This document shows positions 20,439 through 31,738 of a stretch of DNA of 64,000 nucleotides, in pieces (positions within the stretch are counted from its first letter, which is position 1; every line of letters starts with the position of its first letter). The position numbers were made by a program, and so were the translations under genes. The stretch covers positions 77,058,382 through 77,122,381 of the forward strand of contig CM042016.1 in the NCBI GenBank assembly GCA_023525715.1, written 5' to 3'. The notes under the pieces were generated by a model that saw only the letters and a program-made list of their open reading frames with translations, had not been told where the DNA came from and made no database searches. Source of the stretch: Cichorium intybus (taxonomy: Eukaryota > Streptophyta > Magnoliopsida > Asterales > Asteraceae).

Positions 20439-20895
20439 GTACATCTTTCTTCTCACCTTTTCTGAATCTTCAGAAATATCTTATTTCTGAGCCAACTTCT
20501 GATTCCTGTTCTCCAAAATTATTATTAAGACTTCTAACCCTTTCCTCTGATTCTTTCACTTCTTTCTAATTATCTCCGAACTTCCTACTTTCTAACTATC
20601 TTTAATTTAAAACAACAATTGGAATCACTTTTCTTATAAGTCATAACCAAGTACCATGATTATTCCTTATTATTGGCACTTGGGAAATCCAAGTATATAT
20701 TAAGTATTGCTTGGTCATTTTGTTTTAACTTTAGAGTTTCAACAACATGAAAATCATAAATCCGCGATTTTTGAGCATCCAAATCACTTTTGGTCTGAAC
20801 TTTACTATCTCTGTGATACATTAAGTTTGGTTCCCCATAGGTATGTGTTACATCTGGAATATGTTTCCACACTCTAACTTGTACTCTTTTTTTAG
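20439..20895 (+). other. Intron of the copia 2 accessory gene (457 bp)
   Basis: The exon ends K-T with G|GTACATC and the next starts after CTCTTTTTTTAG, a strong pyrimidine tract. Both sides are phase 0: codon 320 ends at 20438 and the downstream frame is open from 20896. The stretch between is AT-rich and full of stops in the exon 1 frame. Confidence 0.7.
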
Positions 20896-23398
20896 ACGTC
20901 TGAGGACTCCGAGTCAGAAAAATTGGAGGAAAGACAGAACTCTCCAGACTCGGAGGACACTCAGGAAGACATGATTGTGGTGGAAACACAGAACTCACCA
21001 CCTAAAGAAAAAGAAAAAGCCGTTGAAACTACCAGAGACACACCGTTTGTAACCATCATCTCAGATCCCAATCAACCTCCTGCAAATGCAACCGAGTTTG
21101 ACGTATGGAGATTTCGGACTGCAGTTAATGAACAGGCGACATTAGTGGAACGCCTTAAAAAGCAGTTTGAGCTCAAAAAAACTGAACTCCAAACTCTCTC
21201 AGCATTTGGCCCACCATCCGATGAAGATTCAGATGCGTTCAAATCAGAACGAAAGAGAATCAATACACTCACTCTACGTATTGACTCCTTTCTAAGTGCC
21301 TCTCTCAACAAGCTGGTAGACACTCCCGTCTATCTTTTTGACACCACTGAAAAGGATTGGTCAAAAATTGCCTCAGATATCATTCCCCTCACTTGGGACA
21401 GATTCATTGCTCAATATCTACAAAAGAAAACAACCATTAACACCACACTTGAGCAACCTGCTGAATCTGGCTCCCGTTTTCTACTCTCAGAAACCCAATC
21501 CATGTCAGCCGAACCTTCTGTTTTCGGTAACGATCAAGAAGTAGATCAACCCCAGCCTTCTTCCTCCAAAATGCTTCCAATCGATCTTAGTGACACCAAC
21601 TCATCTTCTGACAAAGTTGACACAAAAGCCCCCAATCCATCAACTCTCAAGTCAGAGATGACGCATTGCATCAAAAAGTCGATGCCTTAACCACTCTTCT
21701 GACTGACTTCAAAGCTTCCCAAAATCAGGAAGCCCTAATCAAAGAAATTGTTGCACTAAAGGCCAGGATCGCTGCTCTTGAAAACCGCGACATTATTCTA
21801 CATCTCGACAATCAAATTGAAAAAGTCATCTCCGATGGTCTTGCAAAAATTGACACTCACAAGGAATCAGATGCCATTAACATATGAAAATCGCCCAAAT
21901 AATGCTCGAAGAAGTAGCAAAGTGTCAAAAGCAGATTCTCGAGCTTGTTAACGTTGTAGATGTTAAACTCAACTCCCTACTAGAAAACATGTATGGTTAC
22001 CTTAGTGGAGTTCTTGCCGAGAACACCTCTCTCAGAAGAACTCACTATCTTCTTCTACAAATCATAACTCACACTCTACAATCCATCACTGGAACGATGG
22101 AAGGTCCCATTCAGCAACTCAAAGTCTGCACTAGTTTGAATATTCATGTCATGGAGGACTTCAAGGAAATAATTTCTACACCGCTTCCTGAGTCTCTCAG
22201 AAAGCTAATCGACGATGTCATTCCAAGCTTGGATCTATCTTGGACCGCCTGCCTGTGCCCCCTTCAGTTCCTGTAGGCGCCCCAGGAGGCGGAGAGGCGG
22301 ATAAACTAGAAGTTCCTCAAACTGATGACATGGTAATAGATACCACTGCTGGTCCAAGTGGGACTACCAAAGAAAATGATGATGAAACTATGGTGGATAC
22401 AACAGAAAATCAAAATCAGAAACATCAAGGAGAAAGAGACACTCAGGAAGACACCCATGCTGATAAGGGTGATGAATCTGATAAAGAAATCCATGCTGAG
22501 GAACCAACAAAAGATCCTCTCATCAATCAGACTCCAAGAGAAACTTCCTCAAAATCTCCAACAAAGGTGCAAACACCTCATTCTTCTCCTTTGAAAATTC
22601 AGACAGCTGAAGTTCCAACAGTTGAAGCTTCTTCAGAAGATGAGATTCTCGTGTTCTCACCAATCAAAGAATTAGAACCCCCAGAAGTCAAGAAAAAGAA
22701 ATCGAAATTTTTCGATACTCAAGCTCTTCGACATGCTGAAAACTTCAGCTCCGAGTCCGATTCTGATCCAAACAAAGTTGACCCAAGTGGTCTCAGCAGA
22801 CCTCCCGCCAGACCCGTCTTTTCAAACCCTCTCATTCCTCGACCATTGACCGATTCCGACTTTAAACCCTTCAAGACTTACAATCCCCCTCCTACTTCCC
22901 AACACAACTGGGACATACCTCTGACTCCGAACGGAGATAAGTATGTCTACTCACTTAATTTCTCACAAACCCCAGGATTCAACAAAGATCTGGAAGCTTT
23001 CCACAGGAATCAAAAATTCCTGAGCTCATGTACTAAACTTCAAGTTGATACATGGTCAATCGATCTAATAACATCAGTTCGGAGCATTAAGAAGAGAAGC
23101 TTCCAAAAATCTAATTATTACGAATATGAAATAATTAGAAACAACAACTATGATAAACCAATTCTGATAACGGAAGTTGACTTCCGAATGATGAATCCAG
23201 CCGATCTCTTCACGATCGTTCGGAAGCTGTCAACCAAAGAATATCAAGATGCTAGAAAAGCTTATGTTGCAGCCAGACGATTCTTACATCGCCTTTTAGA
23301 AGAAGTTTGCAGTGTCGATGCTGAATTGTTCAAACTTGTTAATCCGACAGATCCATTCCTAGAAAAGGTTGATCTATCAATGCCGAAAAACCTAGACA

Positions 23399-23472
23399 AC
23401 TGGAAGAAAGGTGCCACCTTTGACCCAGTTCTTGGACTGGAAGAAAGGTGCCACCTTTGACCCAGTTCTTGG
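23399..23472 (+). repeat. Exact 37-bp tandem duplication in the accessory gene
   Basis: The unit starting ACTGGAAGAAAGG and ending CAGTTCTTGG occurs twice head to tail (23399-23435, 23436-23472). It is 37 bp long, not a multiple of three, so it ends the frame at 23460. The frame of the upstream protein resumes after the second copy. Confidence 0.95.
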
Positions 23473-23730
23473 ACTGGTATACAAGAATCCAAAGTAGAAA
23501 GGATCCCTCTTCTTTCTTCGTGCTGATCAAATCAGAAGGCTCCCTAGCAGGAACCTAACTAAATACATCAAAGCCATTAAAGAGTCACAATCATCAGATG
23601 CAGAAGCAAAGAAGTAACTGATACTGAGAATGGAGTGGCTGCTGGCAGTTAGGAACTTCTGGTCATATGCTGTGAGACAAGGTGTACTGGATAAACCTTG
23701 AAGATGTTGAATCAAACTCCTCGATTAGTC

Positions 23731-23744
23731 ACCGAAGTGGGAAT
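23731..23744 (+). other. Polypurine tract of copia 2
   Basis: The purine-rich GAAGTGGGAA directly precedes the 3' LTR, the expected start of plus-strand DNA synthesis. Confidence 0.65.
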
Positions 23745-24814
23745 TGTTAGTGCTAAAGTCAGGTCGTTGACCAACTCGTCATTTGATGTGTTTTGGATGT
23801 AGTCTTAATCTATTTATTTCGATGGAATGTTAGACAAGTAGTTTGTATGAATGATCTAAGTAATGAACAAATGGTTATGTCTTGAATATGATATTTAAAT
23901 ATGCCTTATATCTATAATTATTGTCTTCGATAAGTTGTGTTCTGATAATCTTATAGACGTCCGAAATCCAGTCTTGGATTTCGGAACGCCAAATTATATC
24001 GAGATCAGAAGGTACACTTCTCGGAAGACATAGTTCGGAAATCCATACTCCGAACTAACTTAGAAGACCATTCAAGACCAACAAAGATCATATTCCCAAG
24101 ATACTCTGATTCAGAAATGCCAGGACTCTAAAATCCTCTCAGGATTTCGGATTATGAATATGATCAACTTATAGGAACTATCATACTTAATCGTTCTACA
24201 AAGAAGACTGAAGATCTGAAGATCATCTTGAAGATAAGGCAAAGGATAAGCACTTCAACGTATAGGATATGATTAGACTAGATCAGGCGTGGCCTTTTAG
24301 AAGCATGTCGATTGTACTTAGTGTATTATTTTAATCTAGATAAGCCACCCTAGTCTGACATCGTATTATTATATTAGTTTTATCCTTCTTGTCTGACTGA
24401 AGACAGACGTGTTGTCTACTCTTCGGTCCATAGGTCTTTATCCAAAAGTCTTCCCTTATCCTATAAAAGGGAGACCATGTCCATCTTCAGTCCTCGTGAG
24501 TTTGAGAGACTTTGTGTAACACTTTTACATTTATCAATACAATCTCTCATTCCATCAACTCTCCAATTCCTATCTGCATTTCCTTCAGTCTTTACATTTC
24601 CTGCATCTTAAATTTCCTTTCTTTACATTTCTTGTTATCTAACTGTTAATTTACTTTATGTATTGTTGAGCTATTGATTTTTTCTAAGTACTTATTACAT
24701 TTCGCAAACCAACTCAAGTCTTCGGACTTGTCCTCTTCCAAAACTTCCCAGTTTCGGAACTTTACTTTCCGCAATCTTACTTTCCGCACTTACTTAGAAT
24801 ATTTGGCGACAACA
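23745..24814 (+). repeat. Copia 2 3' LTR (1,070 bp)
   Basis: It aligns end to end with 8442-9511 without length change; about 30 substitutions by eye, mostly transitions. It is followed by the CCAAC target duplication at 24815-24819. Confidence 0.95.
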
Positions 24815-25403
24815 CCAACGCACCAGCCGTATTCATGGACCTTATGAATCGGGTGTGCAAACCTTATTTGGATAAATTTGTGATCGTGTTTATCGATGAC
24901 ATATTGATATACTCACAAACCAAAGAAGAACATGGCCAACACTTGCAATTAAACCTGGAACTATTAAGGAATGAGAAATTGTATGTGATGTTCTCTAAAT
25001 GTGAGTTCTGGATTAACGAAGTGCATTTCCTCGGCCATGTGGTCAGTAGTAAAGTGATTCATGTCGATCCCTCGAAGATCGAAGCAATTAAAGATTGGAA
25101 GGTACCAGCAACGCCAACCGAAGTACGCCAATTCCTAGGGCTTGCAGGTTATTAATGAAGGTTCATCGAGAACTTTTCCAAAATAGCCAAGCCTCTCGCC
25201 ACTCTAACCCAGAAAGACAAGAAATTCGATTGGGAAGACAGACACGAGTTTGCCTTTCAAAAATTGAAGCAATTGTTGTGTAGTGCACCAATTTTGTCTC
25301 TTCTAGAAGGAACAGAAGACTTTGTTGTATTCTGTGACGCCTCTCACCAAGGGTTAGGATGCGTATTGATGCAAAGAAATAAAGTCATTACATACGCATC
25401 CAG
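24815..25403 (+). pseudogene. pol: Gypsy 2 reverse transcriptase C-terminal half and start of RNase H
   Basis: In frame with 8229-8441 it reads NAPAVFMDLMNRV, then FVIVFIDDILIYS with the catalytic F-I-D-D, FLGHVVSS and RQFLGLAGY. Two adjacent stops (TAA TGA near 25153) fall in the Y-Y-R-R-F motif. It then continues through the RNase H start F-C-D-A-S-H-Q-G-L-G-C-V-L-M-Q to Y-A-S-R-Q, where foreign RT sequence begins. Confidence 0.92.
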
Positions 25404-25556
25404 ACAAACTCACCATCAAGAACTGATATCCCCTCGCAAGGATCGATGACCTGTTCGATCAACTACAAGTGTCATGCGTCCCCTCAAAGAACCAAGGGTT
25501 AGGATGCATATTGATGCAAAAGAAATAAAGTCATTGCATATGCATTCAGGAAACTT
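25404..25556 (+). other. Template-switch scar: RT segment and repeated RNase H segment
   Basis: 25404-25490 is a second copy of the RT stretch seen at 8236-8322 (ACAAACTCACCATCAAG...). It joins RNase H at a shared ACAAACT. 25491-25556 then repeats the RNase H stretch 25346-25410 (ACCAAGGGTTAGGATGC...) before normal RNase H sequence goes on. The copy has diverged from both sources by a few bases. Confidence 0.88.
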
Positions 25557-27071
25557 AAGTCAAACGAGACCAACTACACTACCCATGACTTAGAATTGGG
25601 AGCTGTAGTGTTTGCCTTCAAATTTTGGAGGCACTACCTATACGGAACAAAGTGTGTCGTGTTCACCGACCACAAAAGCCTACAACACATCTTCGATCAG
25701 AAGGAACTCAACATGAGACAACGGAGGTGGATCGAATTGCTAAATGATTACGAATGCGAAATTCGTTATCATCCGGGTAAAGCGAATGTTATGGTAGACG
25801 CTCTAAGCAGGAAAGAACGAGCAAAGCCACTTCGTGTCAAGGCTCTAACCCTAACAATCCACTCCAATCTCACCACCCAAATTCGAGACGCTCAGGTGGA
25901 AGCTCTCAAACCAGAAAATATCGTGGAAGAGAACTTGCGAAGAATGGACAAACAGTTCAACCTTAAGGAAGACGGAACACGATATTTCATCAACCGAATT
26001 TGGACTCCTAAGTTTAGTGAAGTTAGGGATCTAGTTTTAAATGAAGCTCATAAGTCGAGATATTCGATACATCCCAGATCGGACAAGATGTATCTCGATC
26101 TTAAGAAACTTTATTGGTGGCCCAACATGAAGGCAGAGATTGCCGCCTATGTCAATAAATGCTTGACTTGCTCCAAAGTCAAAGCAGAGTACCAGAAACC
26201 ATCTGGCCTACTCCAACAACCGTCAATCCCGGAATGGAAATGGGAATGCATAGCCATGGATTTCATAACAAAGTTTCCAAGAACTTCAAGTGGTTATTAC
26301 ACCATTTGGGTAGTGGTTGATCATTTGACCAAATCCGCTCATTTTCTAGCCATCAAAAAAATTGACAAAATGGAGAAACTCACTAAGACGTATCTCAAGG
26401 AAATTTTCAGACTGAACGGAGTACCAATATCTATTATCTCGGACCGAGTTAGCAGATTCACTTCCAGATTTTGGCAGTCATTGCAAAGGTCCCTAGGGAC
26501 TAGGCTAGACATGAGTGTTGCATATCTTCCGCAAACAGATGGACAGAGTGAAAGGACGATACAAACTCTGAAAGACATGCTTCGCGCTTGTGTGACAGAC
26601 TTCGGTAATGCATGGGATACTCATCTACCGCTAGTTGAGTTTTCATACAACAATAGTTATCACACTAGCATAAAGGCTGCTCCAATCGAGGCTCCGTACG
26701 GACGCAAATGCCGTTCTTCGATATGCTGGGTAGAAGTTGGAGATACTCAAATTACTGGCCCCGAGATCATTCATGAAACAACGGAAAAGATTGTTCAGAT
26801 AAGCGAACGATTAAAAGCCGCACGTAGTCATCAGAAAAGCTATGCTGACGTAAGACGTAAACCCTTAGAGTTCAAAGTAGGAGACTGTGTCCTACTAAAG
26901 GTTGCACCATGGAAAGGTGTCATTAGATTTGGAAAACGAGGTAAGCTAAATCCCCGATACATCGGATCTTTTGAAATTCTCGAATGGATTGGTCCGGTGG
27001 CCTACAAACTCAAGTTACCTCAAGAACTCAGCAAAGTTCACGATACCTTCCACGTGTGTAATCTCAAGTAA
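25557..27071 (+). pseudogene. pol: Gypsy 2 RNase H remainder and integrase
   Basis: The open frame from 25596 (491 codons) holds RNase H (TDHKSLQHIFDQKELNMRQRR, HPGKANVMVDALSR), then the integrase zinc region ending C-L-T-C-S-K-V-K. The core has its D-D-E residues in MDFITKF, S-D-R-V-S-R-F and QTDGQSERTIQTL, then the GPEI linker and an SH3-like end (VGDCVLLKVAPWKGVIRFGKRGKL). The frame ends with a TAA at 27069-27071 just after H-V-C-N-L-K, where the chromodomain should follow. The RNase H start is damaged by the scar upstream. Confidence 0.93.
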
Positions 27072-27323
27072 TGTCTCTCTGATGAGAGCCTAGTCATACC
27101 TCTCGATGAGATCCAGGTCAACACTAAACTTTATTTCGTGGAGGAACCGGTGGAGATCATGGATCGAGAAATCAAAAGCCTCAAACAAAGCAGTATACCT
27201 ATAGTAAAAGTCCGATGGAACTCTCGTAGAGGGCCGAAGTTTACTTGGGAACTGGAAGATCAAATGAAGCAGAAGTACCCACAACTGTTCAAAGGTGCTC
27301 CATCTACTAGTGGAACGAAATAA
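27072..27323 (+). pseudogene. pol: Gypsy 2 integrase C-terminal chromodomain
   Basis: In frame after the stop it reads C-L-S-D-E-S-L-V-I-P-L-D through VEIMDREIKSLKQSSIPIVK and W-N-S-R-R-G-P-K-F-T-W-E-L-E-D to the TAA at 27321. This is the chromodomain of Tekay/Del chromoviruses, thought to guide integration to heterochromatin. In the related family it is fused to integrase; here one codon changed to TAA separates them. Confidence 0.85.
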
Positions 27324-27357
27324 TTTCGTGACAAAATTTCCTTTAACGGGGAGGTAA

Positions 27358-29578
27358 TGGGACATCCTGAAAATTTAGGTCTAGAACTGTAAACAGTCAA
27401 TTTACCGCCTTTGGAAAATATATGGTTTCATTACAAATAAAATAAGATACGAGATGAAATCTTACTTCCTATAATGGAAAATCTCAAGCACAAACTAAAA
27501 GCCTAGTTAATACGTCGGAAAAACTGAAAATAAGTACTAAGCGTTCATGAACAAAAAAACACTCTAACCTCGTAGTATATGTTCCCTTGATTCCGGAAGT
27601 ATAAAGAACGTTTAAAACGGAGCTTGTATGCAAAATATACGACTATTATAAGAGAAGAAGTCAATGTAACACTGATTTTCTTTAATTACATAAACCGTTT
27701 AGATCCATTGAGACACTTGCACACCTCAAATGGAAATTCCAAGAACGTTTTTGGACTCAGACTATGGTCTATTATTTGATTCCATACTCGAAATATTTTT
27801 AGTAAAAGTATTCATAAAAGTCGAAAAATTGGACGCTCCGGATAAACGAACGCAAATATTTAAATGCGATTTCTCAGAGTTCTACAACTCGAAAATTAAT
27901 CCGTTTGGGTTTCTAGAATCGCTACACTCGGCTCGATAATTCTCCGCTCTCAAAAAAGATTAGACGTCGGGATCTTGGCACACGAATTTAAGAAAACTGG
28001 AAGAATATTATGACATCACTATTATGACAGCACTATTATGATATCACATAAAGGCTTTCACCTCCTCCATGAGACTATAAATAGGAGGCTCCACCACCCA
28101 TTTTTCTTCACCAATTCACCAAAGCTTCTAGCTTTTTCTTCATCTCTCCATTTGCTCTCTTTTTTTGCCAAGAACACCACCACCACCGGCCACCACTCTA
28201 CCACCGTCACACCATCACTTTGCCGCTCAAGACCTTGTTGTTTTGTGGTGTTAGTTCAAGTCCAAACCCTAGTCGAAGCTCGTTGGTGTTATTTCACGGT
28301 GCTTCTTAAACGCGATTATTCTCGAATCTAAACCGAATTCACGCTTCAAAAGTGAGTGTTACGGCCCCTTCTTCTATGCTTATATATATTTTGGGGGAGA
28401 ATACATGTGCAAAATATTAGTTTGTTAATGATAAATAATTACTGATTTCATATCTAGTTTTATAAATGTTATTATAGCTTTATAAAAGTTGCCGTTAAGT
28501 AACACATATTTTGTTAGAAACTAGTTATGAACTAAAAGTTGATATATTATAGTTGATTTTAAAGTAATACAACTAGATAAAATAATACATCAATTTACTA
28601 CAAAAACTTATCATTTTATGTGAAGCATAAACTTATGATTTAATGTGAAAATGTTATGAAAAGTTACCACCTTTGTAGTATTACAACATCTACAAAAATT
28701 TACAAACTATTTAAGCGAGTATTGTACACTTTTACGTATATACTTATCAACATACTCGACTTTTATAGGAAAACTTTCATCGTGCCTAGTGATTTATTCA
28801 TGCATAAGTTTGGGTTGAGAATTATCTATCTTTCATTTATCAATGGCTTTTATAGTGAGACACTATTCATGACCTAAGTAGAAATACTTAGAACCCACAT
28901 TACTATAACTGTTAATCATCGGAGCAAGATACATATGTATAGATCTATACGGGTTGACACCCCCACCTACGATTGCTAGCTACAACCTCGACGGCCAATC
29001 GAAGTAGGTGATACTTATCTTTTTCATTGCTACGACGTCCATGAAGCATTGTAGGGGGTACATTCTATTCGGATAGCTCGGTTATAGGACTCACTATAAA
29101 CATTGATGGTTTCTCAAAAACTCACACATTATTTAAAGTATGGTATTACTTATGGTTTTTCAAAGTTTCTTTACAAACATCATTTATAAGTATGGATTTA
29201 CTTACAAAGAAAATACTTTTAGTTATTTTTAAAAGTATTACTGCTATGTTAAGCAGAAAACATATACTCTCACCAACCATGTGTTGACCCTCAAAACTAC
29301 ATGTATTCTCAGGAAATCAGTAAGCCCTTCAGAAGATGGAAATGTTCATGGACTTCAGGCAACCTAGTTTACTAGTTTTGTTATATCTGCCTAGCTATTA
29401 AGGCATTTCATGTACTTTACTATTATTACCTGTAAGAATCATGTGTTCAAACTTCAAGATGAAATATAAATATCCTTTTGTTTATCGTTGTACTTGTGCT
29501 GTATATTCAATTGCTTGTGATCCATGAACTAAGTCGCATAGTCCGGCGTATCCCGCCGCCTCGGCCTGGGGTGTGACA
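27358..29578 (+). repeat. Gypsy 2 3' LTR (2,221 bp)
   Basis: It starts TGGGACATCCTG just after the purine-rich AACGGGGAGGTAA and ends GGGGTGTGACA. It is AT-rich and non-coding. 28979-29339 matches the left LTR remnant at 7816-8228. A promoter-like stretch with ACTATAAATAGGAGG is at about 28072-28087, and a CACCACCACC-rich stretch lies near 28170. Confidence 0.88.
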
Positions 29579-29760
29579 AAGCTCCAGCCTTCTAAAGTCG
29601 CCTCCCGTCTCAACGAATCGCCAAAGAATGTGTACCCTAGGGCTGGGGTCCTTTATATATGAGATTAAATCCGAAATTAGGGCTTTTGTATAATTATTTA
29701 CCTGAAGATAGCAGCGCTATCTCCCTAGTTAGCTCTACTACCTCCTGTTAACAGCGTCCT
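29579..29760 (-). repeat. LTR promoter fragment related to gypsy 1
   Basis: It shares ACCCTAGGGCTGGG, the TATA region and TTAAATCCGAA with 5255-5305 of the gypsy 1 LTR. Gypsy 2 appears to have inserted into this older LTR piece. The first bases AAGCT would be its target duplication. Confidence 0.65.
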
Positions 29761-31522
29761 AGGGTTTTTGTAAAACGTCTTTTACAATCACCATATCACA
29801 AATGGATAACTATGGCTAAGGATATATCATATATTGGTTGTGAAATGTTTAAGCAGAATAAATCATCGTAAGCATTATACGCTCTTTCATTCAAACACCA
29901 TGGACGATCAATGATACCGAGCATGAACCGAAAGAAATATATCTTCATAGTTTTTAATAATTAAATCAAATTAACTTGGGTATCTTGTTCTTTAATTAAA
30001 ATTATAAGTTGCTACTAAAGTGATGCTCAATCAAATACATTGCAATAAGAGATCAAAATAATATATAAGGAATTCATGGTGACAATGTTACTACAAGGAA
30101 TTCATGGTGACAATTGAATAGACTTTAAAAATAACATTTTGATGGATTATTGATTTATAAACGCATAGAACAAAATGCATCTACACCATGGACTCCTTAA
30201 CAAAGTGAAGTTATTTTAAGTAAGAAAAACATTTGTACAAAGCAACAAGGTCAACATAAACTTATAAAATTTGTCACTATCATTCTAACTAGAATTCACT
30301 TCATTAATCACATAGAATTGATATATCATTACAAATGTTTAAAAGTTACACTATATGAAACAACTGAGTAAGCTTTAAGCTTTGACAAACCATTAATGCT
30401 AAGGACACTGTAGCGATTCATATTACATAAAGTATTCCCCATTCTACATCCTTTTAAGGGGTGCATTTAATGTCAGAAAAATTTCCTCTACCATAAATAT
30501 TCAACTATCACCAACTGTGAAGTAGGAGATCTAATCATCATTGTGACAAACTAGTTAAGGATTAAATATTAGAGAAAGAAAATATATTTTGTGAATGATC
30601 GATCATTATAATATATTCCATAAAGAAGGCGCTACTATTGAGGGGGGTAAACGAATAGAATCAAAGGTTAATACCCAATCCACAATGATTCACGTTAATC
30701 AAGCAGATATATTCTTAAGTACAGAAAATAACACCTAGTAAATTGTATGTGTAATACCACAAGTTTCATCATATTTTAAAAAAATTTATGTTAGGTTTTT
30801 TAAAACATTCTATATTGCCAAATTTGGTAAAAATTAAAACTTTTTCCTAGAAGAGGAGAAAATGTTTCATGGTGGTTACAATCCAATATATAAACCCTTG
30901 GGAAAGCTTCATATATAACTTATAAACATTTGCAAACAAAATAAACTATTATGATGCTTTCCTCACTTATGTCCTAAACTTCCATCTTCTAGTATCCTAA
31001 AAGTTCATGCTAATAACCTATGTCACTCTTACTTGTTTCCAATACGTGAGGTATATGTCATAAAAAAATAATATGTATGAAATTTTCCTTGTGAGATACA
31101 CAGGTTTTAGACACAAGTTATTTTTTCATTCATCCAACTAGTTTTGATAGGTTCACCGAACGAATCCAATCTTTAATGAAATTGATACTTGGGTTTATTT
31201 AACCAATACTCCCATAAATATATAGCATGCTTGAAATTGTTCAATACAAGTTATTTCTACTAGATAACATGTTCATATAATTATTTCGTGTTTATATAAC
31301 CTTAAATTAGTCACGATAGCAAACACTCAAAACTAGACTTTATGTAATTACCCCTAAAAGTACAATTTAAACCAATAGAAAATTTGTATTTGATGATTAC
31401 TTTTAATATTTTTCTTTGATCTTTTGACCATCAGTACACACAAGAACACCAATAATATATACACTAAAGCTTCCAAGGCTGTTTTAGGTATTAATATGAC
31501 CAAAATAATGCGTAAAACATTG
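29761..31522. other. AT-rich stretch with no recognised feature
   Basis: About 1.8 kb. I find no coding region, RNA gene or element end. GGAATTCATGGTGACAA occurs twice close together, at about 30068 and 30097. Confidence 0.5.
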
Positions 31523-31738
31523 TAATGTCCCAATTTTCATAATAATTAAATTTTTTAGAAAATAAATTTTAATAATAAAATCATCATTTCATTAAAAACT
31601 TTCACACATAATTCATATTTAAGTAACCAATACATTTAATATCATCGTTATTCAAAACCAACAATCAGCAGGAGTAACAAACATAACAATGTCAAAATAA
31701 ATCATAATCCAGAAGAGAAGCAACGGCAGTGTATACGC
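31523..31738 (-). repeat. Ty3 LTR end fragment
   Basis: It begins TGTAATGTCCCAATTTTC, the same kind of end as TGTAATGCCCC of gypsy 1 in the same orientation. It is cut after about 215 bp by the next LTR. Confidence 0.5.

Larger units (their letters stand above)
19479..23702 (+). pseudogene. Copia 2 large 3' accessory gene (env-position), intron-containing, frameshifted
   Basis: Exon 1 (19479-20438, 320 codons) starts MASQSKSDNDTVL and ends in a lysine-rich tract that looks like a nuclear signal (PKKPKKKASGSS, PPKKKQRKDKT). Exon 2 starts at 20896 with T-S-E-D-S-E-S-E and continues acidic and helical, with coiled-coil-like stretches at about 21140-21190, 21740-21800 and 21900-21970. Frame changes near 21670, 21885 and 22240 move it through all three frames. 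22240-23460 holds an acidic P/S/T-rich part and a conserved-looking folded end. A 37-bp duplication and two stops (TAG near 23496, TAA near 23617) break the C-terminus. No signal peptide or clear membrane span is seen, so 'env-like' describes position only. I do not recognise a named domain. Confidence 0.7.
8442..24814 (+). mobile_element. Copia 2: 16.4-kb Maximus/SIRE-like element with accessory genes
   Basis: Two 1,070-bp LTRs (8442-9511 and 23745-24814) enclose a tRNA-Met primer site, gag, protease, integrase, RT and RNase H in Ty1/copia order. Then come two genes on the opposite strand, a large sense gene with an intron and a polypurine tract. CCAAC at 8437-8441 and 24815-24819 is the target duplication. 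By eye the LTRs differ at about 30 positions (near 3%). The size is well above a typical 9-10-kb element of this lineage because of the 7 kb between pol and the 3' LTR. It interrupts the RT of gypsy 2. Confidence 0.95.
7816..29578 (+). mobile_element. Gypsy 2: Tekay-like chromovirus, deleted and split by copia 2
   Basis: The pieces in order are a 5' LTR remnant (7816-8228), an RT fragment (8229-8441), copia 2 (8442-24814), then the rest of RT, RNase H, integrase and chromodomain (24815-27323) and the complete 3' LTR (27358-29578). The reading frame of RT is continuous across the copia 2 insertion, with CCAAC on both sides. Gag, protease and the first half of RT are gone through an internal deletion. 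The chromodomain at the integrase C-terminus and the IPIVKVRWNSRRGPKFTWE wording support Tekay/Del. Confidence 0.9.
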
